Source: Imperialibacter sp. EC-SDR9
GTDB taxonomy: Bacteria; Bacteroidota; Bacteroidia; Cytophagales; Cyclobacteriaceae
Assembly (NCBI RefSeq): GCF_902498805.1
Contig: NZ_LR701615.1
Location: 1-39,752, forward strand
Direction of reading: 5' to 3'
Length of the DNA: 39,752 nt
The notes beneath the pieces are model-generated. The model was given only the letters and a program-made list of their open reading frames with translations, searched no databases and was not told where the DNA came from. This document shows positions 1 to 7,504 of the stretch, piece after piece. Both the position numbers and the translations under genes were made by a program. How positions within the stretch are numbered: position 1 is the stretch's first letter; every line of letters begins with the position of its first letter.

Positions 1-73
1 GCAGTTTTTTCATGAAAACCATCCCACTCCAGGGGGTGATTTCTTTGTCAGTAAAGGCCAGTTTTAAGTCCAT
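1..73 (-). CDS. IS1380-like transposase, N-terminal fragment (cut by window edge)
   Basis: An ATG on the minus strand at 73 opens a frame that runs off the left edge without a stop. Its 24 visible residues include FTDKEITPWSGMVFMKKL, which resembles the start of Bacteroidota IS1380-family DDE transposases (pattern FTDKxITPWGGM). The assignment rests on this short match recalled from the family, so it is tentative. The catalytic DDE residues lie outside the window. The element's outer end should lie between 74 and about 190, just past the stop of the neighbouring methyltransferase gene. No terminal inverted repeat can be verified because the other end is not visible. Confidence 0.55.
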   Translation of the reverse strand, partial: MDLKLAFTDKEITPWSGMVFMKKL

Positions 74-170
74 CTGCCATGTAAGTTAAAATGACACGGA
101 AAATCGTGCAATTGTGGTCGAAAAAAACAACTCATAGCATTGATAATCAGTGATTTAAAACCTAAAAACC

Positions 171-187
171 CTAATGGCGGCCATTAG
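171..187. repeat. 17-nt palindrome at presumed IS end
   Basis: CTAATGGC-G-GCCATTAG is a perfect palindrome with 8-nt arms, lying 3 nt outside the methyltransferase stop codon and about 100 nt upstream of the transposase start. The 7-mer CCCTAAT occurs at 169-175 and again at 196-202, inside the last codons of the methyltransferase. It could mark the insertion boundary or act as a weak transcription barrier. No T-tract follows it. Confidence 0.4.
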
Positions 188-190
188 AAA

Positions 191-862
191 TTAAGCCCTA
201 ATGACAATTCTGGGTTTAAGCTTTTCGACAAGAGGAGAGTCAGGATCTTTAGCCCTGTACCTTTCAGAAAAGTAACCGTAAAAGCTTCGTGCCGACAGCA
301 GCAAGTGTGCAAGGTTTTCAGCGCTAGCGGCCAGCTGGTAGTCGCTGACAAAAGAGTCTGTCTCCCTCAGACCATTCATTGCAAGGCCAGAAAAGTTAGC
401 CCGGTGATCATAGTCGGCCGCTTCCACAGGTAGATCAAACCCAAATGGAAGCTCATGAAAAAGCACCTCAAAGTCGTAGGCAATGACAGTGGCGTTGGGC
501 AGGCACACCCTCACCACCTCATTGAGCATCCCTTGCGACCTGGCGTAAAACAATGAACCTGCAAACGTGATCAGGTCGAAACTGGTATCAGCGAAGGGTA
601 AATTGATGCCATCAAAATGCACATAGGTTACTTTCGAATGCCCGATAGCCTGTGCCAGCATCTCCTTGCTTGGCTCAGCACCGGTTATTTTTTCGCAGAA
701 ATCGGTCAGTGCGACACTCGACTGCCCGGTGCCGCTCCCGATGTCAAGCCCATTGCCATAAACTGCCCCAGGCTTCAGGCACCTTGCAAGGATCACTTGA
801 TGCAGGGGTGGGCGGTAGGCATGGTAATGGCGGGCGATGTCGGCGTTGTAATCCTCAGTCAT
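191..862 (-). CDS. class I SAM-dependent methyltransferase
   Basis: A 223-residue Rossmann-fold methyltransferase. Motif I (GLDIGSGTG) sits at about residues 38-46, the acidic end of strand 2 is at GAEPSKEM, and the motif around FADTSFDLITF matches the Methyltransf_11/25 type. The substrate cannot be told from sequence; many relatives are annotated only as methyltransferase domain proteins. The gene follows the S41 protease gene on the same strand with an 18-nt gap, so the two are probably cotranscribed. The 3' end abuts a presumed IS end, so the last residues (RIVIRA) may be an altered C-terminus rather than the ancestral one. Confidence 0.8.
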   Translation of the reverse strand: MTEDYNADIARHYHAYRPPLHQVILARCLKPGAVYGNGLDIGSGTGQSSVALTDFCEKITGAEPSKEMLAQAIGHSKVTYVHFDGINLPFADTSFDLITFAGSLFYARSQGMLNEVVRVCLPNATVIAYDFEVLFHELPFGFDLPVEAADYDHRANFSGLAMNGLRETDSFVSDYQLAASAENLAHLLLSARSFYGYFSERYRAKDPDSPLVEKLKPRIVIRA

Positions 863-880
863 TTTGATCGCTGCTATCCG

Positions 881-2221
881 TTACTTGATGAGGCCAAGCG
901 CTACCTCCATCTCCAGGTCTTTTTCGTTCATCAAATCTTCGATTGTATAACGTACTTCATGGTCTGGCAGTAGCCCCCTGTTGCTGGTCTTTTGGCTGGA
1001 AGAGGGTGGGAAGGCCAAATGATACCTCGGAATGCCGATTCGGATGCCTGAATTTGGGAGAACGATGCTTTGGGTAGAGCCCGCTGCAAACCCCTCGTAC
1101 CGGGTGCCCGTTTCCTCTCCAATAACCGTTGCATTTCCGTACTCTTTCAAATACCTGGCAATTTCCGCTCCGGCAGAGTAGGTTCGACCGTTGACCAGCG
1201 CATAGATAGCTCCATCGAAGGCCAGCTTATCCATTTTTGGTAATGAATAATCCTTCTTTTTGCCTTTCCACGATTCTGTAGTTTTGAAAAGTCCCTTCCC
1301 CGCTTCTTTCATAATAAAGGGAATCAGGTCGTCAGCAAATTCATTTCTGCCGCCTGTGTTGTCCCGGAGGTCTACGATCAGGCTGGAGACCTGGGAAGTC
1401 TTTAGTTGCTCAAATATTTCCTCGTATAGCTTACCTGCCTCAAGGTCATGTTTTTCAACAAGGGATCGGGTAAAGTCCTTGAGCGTCAAAACTGCCACAT
1501 CACCTTTTATGTCAAACTCATAAACCTGTTTTACTCCAGTTGCTTCTTCTGGCGCAGCAGACTTTCGCTGCTGGTAGTTGGCCGTCCACCCCTCCCTGGT
1601 CAATGCCTCGATGGTTACAGTGCTGCGTTGTCCTTGCCTTTTATACTCGAAAGCAAAGCTTTCGGGCTGCTCTACATAGAGGTAATACATCCAGGGGAAG
1701 CCCATGGTTAGGCTTTTCAGCCGATAAGTTTCTATGTGACCGTCGGAGGGGATGTAGGGCAACATGCTGGCAATGATATCGGCTGAGGCCCTTCCATTGA
1801 TCGACAGTATCTCATCTCCTCTTTGGAGTTCTTCGCTGTTGGCGCTGTTGATCCAAACAAAAATGCGGTCGTCGATAACCATGACAGACAGCGGCATGTA
1901 CTTGTAGGTGTTGTCCACAAATCCTTTGTGTGCTACGTCACTCCAGTCGCCAAGGTTAAAATGCCCTTCGTTGGCCAGCGACACAATTTTGGAAGCCAGG
2001 CTGAAGTAAGCCAGGACGGACATGTCGCTTACCACCGAACGTATTACTGCATCCGTCTTTTCTTTAAAGTCGGGATTGTACCCGTAAAGCGCCGGTTCAA
2101 ATTCTTCTATGCTGCCGATAAGAAACTGCAAGTCTTCTTTCACCTGACTATCCGTGTATGTCTGGGCGACGCTGGCTAAAGTCAACAACGTCAGTATGAA
2201 AATGGGCACTATTTTTTGCAT
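881..2221 (-). CDS. S41 family (C-terminal processing type) serine peptidase, exported
   Basis: The start was set at the ATG at 2221, because it gives a 446-residue protein that opens with a clean Sec signal peptide ending in TLASVAQ; an in-frame ATG at 2278 adds 19 residues that do not look like a signal. A PDZ-like segment (RGDEILSINGRAS, about 134-146) precedes the TSPc peptidase domain. LRDNTGGR (about 285-292) is the usual strand before the active site, and TYSAGAE (about 347-353) carries the expected nucleophile Ser349. Expected location is periplasm or outer membrane. Members degrade or process envelope proteins; the target here is unknown. It is divergent from the K+ channel gene. Confidence 0.85.
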   Translation of the reverse strand: MQKIVPIFILTLLTLASVAQTYTDSQVKEDLQFLIGSIEEFEPALYGYNPDFKEKTDAVIRSVVSDMSVLAYFSLASKIVSLANEGHFNLGDWSDVAHKGFVDNTYKYMPLSVMVIDDRIFVWINSANSEELQRGDEILSINGRASADIIASMLPYIPSDGHIETYRLKSLTMGFPWMYYLYVEQPESFAFEYKRQGQRSTVTIEALTREGWTANYQQRKSAAPEEATGVKQVYEFDIKGDVAVLTLKDFTRSLVEKHDLEAGKLYEEIFEQLKTSQVSSLIVDLRDNTGGRNEFADDLIPFIMKEAGKGLFKTTESWKGKKKDYSLPKMDKLAFDGAIYALVNGRTYSAGAEIARYLKEYGNATVIGEETGTRYEGFAAGSTQSIVLPNSGIRIGIPRYHLAFPPSSSQKTSNRGLLPDHEVRYTIEDLMNEKDLEMEVALGLIK

Positions 2222-2426
2222 GCATGAATAGTTTAGAGTGAACAACCTGGGGCCATGAAATGCCACAGTTTGCGACAACTCCGAATAGCTTTACGATGAA
2301 TACAATTGGTTAGACAGAGGAACAAGTTCTTAGGTTACAACCATTAATAGGAGAGTTGAATAAACAACTTATTTCTTAAAAGTTGCTAGTTTCACATCAC
2401 TAGTTCCTGGCATTACCTTCTATAGC

Positions 2427-3248
2427 ATGCAATCAACCAAACAAAAGCTCCACAGGATCATATTCGGGGTAGACACACCCGCTGGCAGGGGTTTCGACAT
2501 AGCGCTCCTTATCCTCATTGTGGCCAGCATCACCATACTGATGCTGGAGAGTGTAAGTGAGATCAATCGGGAGTGGGCTGCATTTTTCTACCAACTTGAT
2601 TGGATCATTACTGGCCTGTTTACTATCGAATACGGCCTTCGGCTGTGGACGTCGGAAAAGAAGACTCAATATATATTTAGCTTTTTTGGCATCATCGATT
2701 TGCTCTCTATTCTACCCACGTACCTGAGCATCTTTTTCGTAGGAAGTCATGCCCTTGCTATTATAAGGGTGCTTAGGCTGCTGCGGGTATTCAGGGTGCT
2801 TAAGCTGGTGCAGTTTATGGGTGAGGCCAGCAAACTTGGTGAAGCAGTGAAATCAAGCTCCAGGAAGATTGTCGTTTTTCTTTTCTTTGTTGTTATCGTC
2901 AGCGTTTTTGTTGGCACGTTGATGTATATCATTGAAGGGCGGGAGCATGGTTTCACCAGCATTCCCCGAAGTATTTACTGGGCCATTGTTACGCTCTCGA
3001 CCGTTGGTTATGGCGATATAGCCCCTCAAACCACCCTGGGGCAGTTTCTGGCGACTATATTGATGGTAACTGGCTACGGGCTTATAGCAGTACCTACAGG
3101 GCTGGTAACTGTAGAGCTAGCCAAGGGAAGCACCAATGCCCTGAATCCCTCTGGCAATACCAGCAGGCAGTGCAAGCATTGCGGCAATACTGATCACATC
3201 AGGAAAGCGAAGTACTGCTGTGTTTGTGGAAACGAACTAGAAAAGTGA
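2427..3248 (+). CDS. voltage-gated potassium channel with C-terminal zinc-ribbon
   Basis: A six-transmembrane channel subunit of 273 residues. The S4 voltage-sensor segment (about 112-128) has Arg at every third position (114, 117, 120, 123) followed by Lys126. The pore loop carries the K+ selectivity filter TVGYGD at 192-197, followed by S6 with a glycine hinge. After S6 the tail has two Cys pairs, C249-x2-C252 and C264-x2-C267, which form a predicted zinc ribbon in the cytoplasm. Four such subunits normally form the channel. A zinc-ribbon tail occurs in other bacterial 'ion transporter' family members as I recall, but its role is not established. The stop lies 4 nt from the stop of the convergent DUF2461 gene. 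Confidence 0.9.
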   Translation: MQSTKQKLHRIIFGVDTPAGRGFDIALLILIVASITILMLESVSEINREWAAFFYQLDWIITGLFTIEYGLRLWTSEKKTQYIFSFFGIIDLLSILPTYLSIFFVGSHALAIIRVLRLLRVFRVLKLVQFMGEASKLGEAVKSSSRKIVVFLFFVVIVSVFVGTLMYIIEGREHGFTSIPRSIYWAIVTLSTVGYGDIAPQTTLGQFLATILMVTGYGLIAVPTGLVTVELAKGSTNALNPSGNTSRQCKHCGNTDHIRKAKYCCVCGNELEK

Positions 3249-3252
3249 TCCG

Positions 3253-3942
3253 CTACGGCAGCGGTACCCCATTCCGGTCTGTAGTCAGCACTTCACTCAT
3301 ATAATCGAGCCAGGGCCTGATGGTTTTGAACGTCTGACTCACGCTTTTATGGAAACCGCTGGTTAGTACTTCGTCGTCGGTGAAAGTATGCCGGAAAACA
3401 AATGATTTATGCCGTAGCAAATCAATGCCCGGGTGGTCGACTGTGTAGCCTCTCGGTGCTGTGGCCACTGTGTTTCCCTGCATGTCGCCATAGGTACTTT
3501 TTATGGCTTTTGATCGCAGAATCTTCTGCCAGTCCTCATAGTTGTCATCTATGTCGAAGCGAATGCGTCTTAGGTCTTCAGGGTTGGGATTGAAGAACCC
3601 GCAGGCGAGGAAACAGTTGCCCGGCTTGAGGTTGAGGTAATAGCCGCCCCGCTTTTCTTTGTTCGCCCGCCGGAACGACATGGCAAAGCGGGCGTTGTAG
3701 GGCGACTTATCCTTACTGAACCGCACATCATTGTAGATCCGAAACAGTGCTTTCTTTCCTGACGGCGTTTCTATCAGGTCATGCTTGTTCATTTCAGCCA
3801 GCAGCGCATCGGCAAAGCCCACCATATTGTCGAGCGATGCCTGATACCGGTCTTTGTGCCGGGCAAACCAGTCCCGGTTGTTATTGGCAGCGAGGTCGGT
3901 GAGAAACTGGAAGGCAGATGGTTGGATGGAAGATGGGTTCAT
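3253..3942 (-). CDS. DUF2461 domain-containing protein
   Basis: A 229-residue soluble protein matching the DUF2461 (TIGR02453) family throughout its length. Visible landmarks are FLTDLAANNNRDWFARHKDR near the N-terminus, then FRIYNDVRFSKDKSPYN, and a C-terminal WLDYMSEV region. The family is widespread in bacteria and fungi and its biochemical function is unknown. It has no signal peptide and is predicted cytoplasmic. It stands alone, convergent with the K+ channel gene, and its upstream region runs into the REP cluster. Confidence 0.85.
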   Translation of the reverse strand: MNPSSIQPSAFQFLTDLAANNNRDWFARHKDRYQASLDNMVGFADALLAEMNKHDLIETPSGKKALFRIYNDVRFSKDKSPYNARFAMSFRRANKEKRGGYYLNLKPGNCFLACGFFNPNPEDLRRIRFDIDDNYEDWQKILRSKAIKSTYGDMQGNTVATAPRGYTVDHPGIDLLRHKSFVFRHTFTDDEVLTSGFHKSVSQTFKTIRPWLDYMSEVLTTDRNGVPLP

Positions 3943-4007
3943 AGTGGTTTAAAAAAGGACAAAACAGGGCGGTGTGAGAAATAGTTCTCTCTTGTTCTAC
4001 TCTCTTT

Positions 4008-4179
4008 GTCGCTCCGGCTTCGCCGAGTGACTTACCTTTTATCTCGCTCCGGCTTTGCCGAGTGACATGTCTCCATTTTTCTTTTAAAAACGCCACTGTC
4101 AAAGGCCTCTGGCCGCATCACAACTCGCTTCATCGCCGAGTGACTTACCTTTTATCTCGCTCCGGCTTTGCCGAGTGAC
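4008..4179. repeat. cluster of REP-like palindromes downstream of RAYT
   Basis: Three 24-nt copies in the same orientation lie at 4008-4031, 4043-4066 and 4156-4179, sharing CGCTCCGGCTTTGCCGAGTG (one C/T change in the first). A 5'-truncated copy is at 4131-4144. Each can fold as CTC(C)GGC-TTT-GCCGAG, a short stem with one bulged C, which is the style of RAYT-associated REP elements. An exact inverted copy sits on the other side of the transposase at 4859-4882. Confidence 0.85.
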
Positions 4180-4241
4180 ATGTCTCCATTATCCTTTTGA
4201 AACGTTACTGTTAAAGGCCTCTGGCCGCATCACAACTCGCT
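4020..4241. repeat. two-copy tandem repeat, period 112-113 bp
   Basis: The unit at about 4020-4129 recurs at about 4133-4241. Anchor points give the period: CGCCGAGTGAC at 4021 and 4134 (113 apart) and AACTCGCT at 4122 and 4234 (112 apart), with one small indel and a few substitutions between. Each unit contains a REP palindrome and GGCCTCTGGCCGCATCACAA. The second copy includes the stop codon and last codons of the RAYT frame, so the duplication copied the transposase 3' end along with the REP. Confidence 0.85.
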
Positions 4242-4776
4242 CACCTTTAACGGTGACAACGGACAAGCACTGCTATAATACCACGCTTCAGGCTCAATCA
4301 CATACCCGGCAGCCACAGGGTTTCTATGGATATAGTCTATTTTCTGATCAAGGATAGCCGGATAGCTTAGCTCAACAGGAAAATTGGTTTTTTGCCAAAA
4401 CATATAATTGGTATTCTGCTTATATCGTTTGGCATACGCCTGAAATATTTCGATCATCCACTGGTTCGCCAGCCCGGTCTTCTCTGCTTTCTCCTGGTTC
4501 ATTTTTGACCTGCTTAATGATCTCTTTTGAAGTAAAGCTTTTAAAATCTCTGACGATGTGGTTGAGGTCACTTTTCAGGCTTCTTGCAACCATATGAAGA
4601 TGACTTGGCATGATTACGTAAGCAAAAATTTCCAAGCCTTTGTTCTGTGTGCAAAACGTCAGGCTCTCAATAATCTTATCACAATATCTTTGACGGGTAA
4701 ACACATCTATCCAGCCAACCACGGGAATACTCAGAAAATAAGGGTGATCAGTGGTGGCTTTTCGTAGTTCAGACAT
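4230..4776 (-). pseudogene. REP-associated tyrosine transposase (RAYT, Y1_Tnp/IS200-like), frameshifted
   Basis: Two overlapping minus-strand frames make one transposase. The first (start 4776) carries the HUH metal-binding motif MPSHLHM (His59, His61) and reads in homologous sequence to about NEPGESRED. The second frame (stop 4230) continues with WMIEIFQAYAKR, the QKTNFPVELSYP segment and YIHRNPVAAGYV, where the catalytic Tyr of this family lies. The switch needs one extra base (or loss of two) at about 4455-4490. No slippery heptamer is evident there, so I read it as a disabled gene or a sequencing error. Such transposases nick and join single strands at REP sequences, and REP-like palindromes flank it on both sides. 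Confidence 0.85.
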
Positions 4777-4858
4777 GACAATGAAAATAGCCGCAATTTT
4801 TAAAATGTCATAGCAATTAAATGCTTAACATGATTGTGGTAGCGCTCGACAAAGTTCT

Positions 4859-4882
4859 GTCACTCGGCAAAGCCGGAGCGAC
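4859..4882. repeat. inverted REP-like palindrome upstream of RAYT
   Basis: GTCACTCGGCAAAGCCGGAG plus CGAC is the exact reverse complement of the REP consensus found at 4008-4179 apart from the one-base variant copy. It lies 83 nt upstream of the transposase start and 31 nt beyond the Gfo/Idh gene stop. Together with the downstream copies it brackets the transposase gene in opposite orientation, the usual arrangement around RAYT genes. Confidence 0.85.
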
Positions 4883-4912
4883 AAAACTTTGCCTAGCCTC
4901 TTCAAGTGATCA

Positions 4913-6016
4913 TCACCTTTCCAGCACCACCGTCTTCCCTTCCTTCGCCGACCGGATAGCGGCATCCAGTATTTCCACTACTACCATGTTGTTTTCCAGC
5001 GACGAAAGTCTGCCCTGCACAGTTTCGTTGAGCTTCGTTTCGCCTCTGATGACGGCCGTAAGAAAATCGAACGGATCGTTGAAGGGCGTTTTCGTGGGCT
5101 CCAGCGTCATGGGCTGCTCGGGGTCTGATTGCTTTGCACGCAGGCTCATGCGGGTGCCATCTACCGTTTTGATATAGGCGTTGGTACCAAACACCTCCAT
5201 GTCTTTACGGCTAAACGTCCAGTTCCACGACGCCTGAATGACGCCCTGGGTTCCGGGGTACTTCACCAGTATCGTGGCCTCGTCGTCTACTTTGGGGTAG
5301 ATGTCGGGCTTGTTGGTTTGGGTGACTGCCGTTACCGACAACGGTCTTTCGTTGCTCATCAGGTGGGTGAGGAGGTTGGCTCCGTAGCAGCCGAAGTCGA
5401 TCAAAGCACCGGCTCCGTTGAGCTTAGGATCGGTGAGCCAGTCGAGGAACTCTTTGCCAACACCAATTTCCTTTGGGCCCTGGTGGCCGTCGTTTACCAT
5501 CACTTTGCGAAGGGTACCCAGGTCGCCGGCTGCTGCCTTAGTAAGGGTTTCCTGCGTGGTGGCGTACCACGTGGTTTCGTAGTTGGTCACCAAAAAAATC
5601 TTGTGTTTGTCTGCCAGCGCCTTCATCCGCTTCGCATGTTCGTAGCTCATGGCCAGGGGCTTTTCCACCATCACGTGAATGCCCTTGGGAGCGCACTTCT
5701 CCACCACTTCCATGTGGCCGTAGATGTCGTTGAAAGCTGTCACTGCCTCTGGTTTGGTTTTGGCCAGCATCTCGTCCAGGGTAGGGTACACCAGCGACAT
5801 AGAGAAGCCATATTGTTTTGACAACTTTTCAGCCAGGGCTTTATTGGGCTCAGCAATGCCCACAATTTCCACGTCGCCAGCTTTGGCTTTATTAAGCACC
5901 CAGCCCACATGCCCGTGGATAAGGCCGGCCACACCGACTTTCAAAGGCTTTTTGACGGGCTGAGCCAGTGCTGTCAGGGTGACCAGGGTAAAAAGGGAGA
6001 CTAGTACATATTTCAT
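4913..6016 (-). CDS. Gfo/Idh/MocA family oxidoreductase with Sec signal peptide
   Basis: A 367-residue protein with a Rossmann-type N-terminal domain (VGVAGLIHGHVGW, about 27-39) and the family's EKPLA motif around 138-142, where the Lys is catalytic in many members. DFGCYG follows in the second domain. It opens with a clear signal peptide (SLFTLVTLTALAQ) without a twin-arginine motif, so export by Sec is predicted. The Rossmann turn departs from the usual GxGxxG. Members oxidise sugars or, in some exported families, cleave glycosidic bonds using bound NAD. The substrate is not identifiable here. It stands alone, with REP material just downstream. Confidence 0.8.
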   Translation of the reverse strand: MKYVLVSLFTLVTLTALAQPVKKPLKVGVAGLIHGHVGWVLNKAKAGDVEIVGIAEPNKALAEKLSKQYGFSMSLVYPTLDEMLAKTKPEAVTAFNDIYGHMEVVEKCAPKGIHVMVEKPLAMSYEHAKRMKALADKHKIFLVTNYETTWYATTQETLTKAAAGDLGTLRKVMVNDGHQGPKEIGVGKEFLDWLTDPKLNGAGALIDFGCYGANLLTHLMSNERPLSVTAVTQTNKPDIYPKVDDEATILVKYPGTQGVIQASWNWTFSRKDMEVFGTNAYIKTVDGTRMSLRAKQSDPEQPMTLEPTKTPFNDPFDFLTAVIRGETKLNETVQGRLSSLENNMVVVEILDAAIRSAKEGKTVVLER

Positions 6017-6350
6017 AGCGAGGTGGTTGTTATATAGGCAGGTAAGTTAAAAGGAATTGTTGAAAAAGGGGAGGGTGTGCTTTACTGGTCACTTTGTATT
6101 TTTGTGCTAAGTAGGGGTAGCCGTGGGTATGATCTGCAACCCGTAGGCAAGTTCAGTGGAGAAGCGAGGCGAATGATACAGGATTTGGAGCCAGAAAGCA
6201 TATGCTAGGAAAGAATAGTGCTAGTTGAATTGTTATTTTATTTTGGAAAGTATATGTTTAGTATTGAGTAATCTTACAGGTATTTTGCTCAACACCCCTC
6301 TAGTGAATATATGAAATATAAACGCTAGTGCCAGGCAGGCTGGTGTTTAT
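6017..6350. other. 334-nt intergenic region
   Basis: This is the divergent gap between the Gfo/Idh gene and the small secreted protein gene. No gene or recognisable gene remnant is visible. The right half is AT-rich. TATTTTTG near 6107 on the plus strand fits the Bacteroidota -7 consensus TAnnTTTG, but no convincing TTTG box is at the usual distance. An imperfect hairpin with ATAAAC (6318-6323) and GTTTAT (6345-6350) ends at the next open frame. Confidence 0.4.
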
Positions 6351-6371
6351 ATGATCGCTTTAGCCAATAAA

Positions 6372-6821
6372 ATGAATCGAAGAACTTATACCATATTCTT
6401 CTTTATTTTTCTTGCAATCAGAATAGATTGTCTTGGACAAAAGATAAACAAGACATTCTATGCGGATTCAATTTTCATATACAAGGATTTCAAAGCACAT
6501 GGAACCACAGCAAATTTGTGGCACCATCACAAGGACTTGGACTCCTTGAAGAGCAAGAAAGAATTGATTAGTCCCTCTGATTTAAAAGCCTTAATAGAAA
6601 TCACTTCAAGAGCGGAAACCAAGAAATTAATGCAAATGAAGTATGGAGGCCCAATTTGTTATTGGATTGTGAATATTGACAAGACCAGTAAAAGGTTCGC
6701 TGCCTTTGTAAGTTCAGATTGGTCTGGAATAGATGATTTGGACGGGATGAGACGATGGATTATTACAGAGCCAAATGACATTAAAAAGTTCGAAGAAATA
6801 ATAAATAAATATTGGCTATAA
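6372..6821 (+). CDS. small secreted protein of unknown function
   Basis: I do not recognise this 149-residue protein. The ATG at 6372 was preferred to the one at 6351 because it places the basic MNRR directly before a hydrophobic stretch (TIFFFIFLAIRI), giving a typical signal peptide ending near CLGQ. The mature part is basic and polar with no clear domain, and ends in a stretch with WSGIDDLDGMRRW. Base composition is more AT-rich than in the flanking housekeeping genes, as in the next three genes, which suggests an acquired segment. Confidence 0.6.
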   Translation: MNRRTYTIFFFIFLAIRIDCLGQKINKTFYADSIFIYKDFKAHGTTANLWHHHKDLDSLKSKKELISPSDLKALIEITSRAETKKLMQMKYGGPICYWIVNIDKTSKRFAAFVSSDWSGIDDLDGMRRWIITEPNDIKKFEEIINKYWL

Positions 6822-6827
6822 CATCAC

Positions 6828-6869
6828 CTAAAATACATACGCCCCAAAGGCGACAACAACGTATTTTAG
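6828..6869. terminator. stem-loop after the secreted-protein gene
   Basis: CTAAAATAC (6828-6836) pairs perfectly with GTATTTTAG (6861-6869), and an inner CGCC/GGCG stem lies between (6840-6852). It starts 6 nt after the stop codon. No T-run follows, so termination is likely but not certain; it could also be a recombination-related structure. Confidence 0.4.
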
Positions 6870-6925
6870 CTTAAGCAATAGCAACAGTTGTGTAGCCTTC
6901 GCCTAGGCTTACATTCAAAAATGAT

Positions 6926-7384
6926 ATGAAAGTAAAACACTTCCACATTCGGCTGAGCAAAGAAAACCTGCAGCAAGACGAAGACAAGTTGAACGAGTTT
7001 ATGCAAACAGTCGTAGTCAAAAAAACTGCGACACAAGCTATCACTTCTGGTCAGACAAGCTACTGGTCAATAATTGTTTTCTATGAGGACATTTCAACTC
7101 TTGAAACTCATCATACGCCTGCATCAGAAAGGCAACCACCCTTTGACCCATCAATATTAAATGGTGAAGAAAGAAATCGTTATGAAGCATTGAGAATTTG
7201 GCGAGCAGACACGGCTGCGAAAGACAATTTTCCAAATTACATTATTGCTTCTAACGCACAACTTGGAGCAATTGCAAGACTTAATCCTGAGGCAAAAGAA
7301 GAGCTTAACACACTAAAAGGGTTTGGAGAAAAGAAGGCAGCCAAATACGGTGACGAAATTATTGCAGTGCTAAATTCTATCTGA
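6926..7384 (+). CDS. HRDC domain-containing protein
   Basis: A 152-residue soluble protein. The C-terminal half (about 75-150) is an HRDC domain: YEALRIWRADTAAKDNFPNY, then IIASNAQLGAIARLNPEAKE and a final LKGFGEKKAAKYGDEII. HRDC is the helical nucleic-acid-binding module of RecQ helicases and RNase D; here it is free-standing with a short N-terminal domain of unknown role. No helicase or nuclease motif is present. Similar stand-alone proteins occur in Bacteroidota. The gene lies in an AT-rich stretch, 120 nt upstream of the toxin gene. Confidence 0.8.
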   Translation: MKVKHFHIRLSKENLQQDEDKLNEFMQTVVVKKTATQAITSGQTSYWSIIVFYEDISTLETHHTPASERQPPFDPSILNGEERNRYEALRIWRADTAAKDNFPNYIIASNAQLGAIARLNPEAKEELNTLKGFGEKKAAKYGDEIIAVLNSI

Positions 7385-7504
7385 CGAATTATGGCGAATA
7401 AGTAATGCAGTAAAAGCAACTCGCTTCAGGGAAGCTTAATTCAAGAAGTTTCCTTTTATTGAAACATTTTCTAGCTTTGTTATGTAGTAGCTAATGGAGA
7501 TTTA

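Noticed and set aside
4455-4490. Programmed ribosomal frameshifting in the RAYT gene
   Set aside because: No slippery heptamer or stimulating structure is evident at the frame change, and RAYT genes are not known to need frameshifting. Mutation or sequencing error is simpler.
5129-5821. Long plus-strand open frame of about 230 codons inside the Gfo/Idh gene
   Set aside because: It is antisense to a clear protein-coding gene, has no recognisable domain, and its length follows from the GC-rich codons of the opposite strand.
6318-6350. Hairpin ATAAAC/GTTTAT as a riboswitch upstream of the secreted protein gene
   Set aside because: The stem is short and imperfect and matches no riboswitch consensus I know.
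6822-6925. attC-like integron cassette sites between the small AT-rich genes
   Set aside because: There are hairpins and short palindromes (for example GCCTAGGC) but no matching RYYYAAC/GTTRRRY pair flanking each gene, and no integrase is in view.
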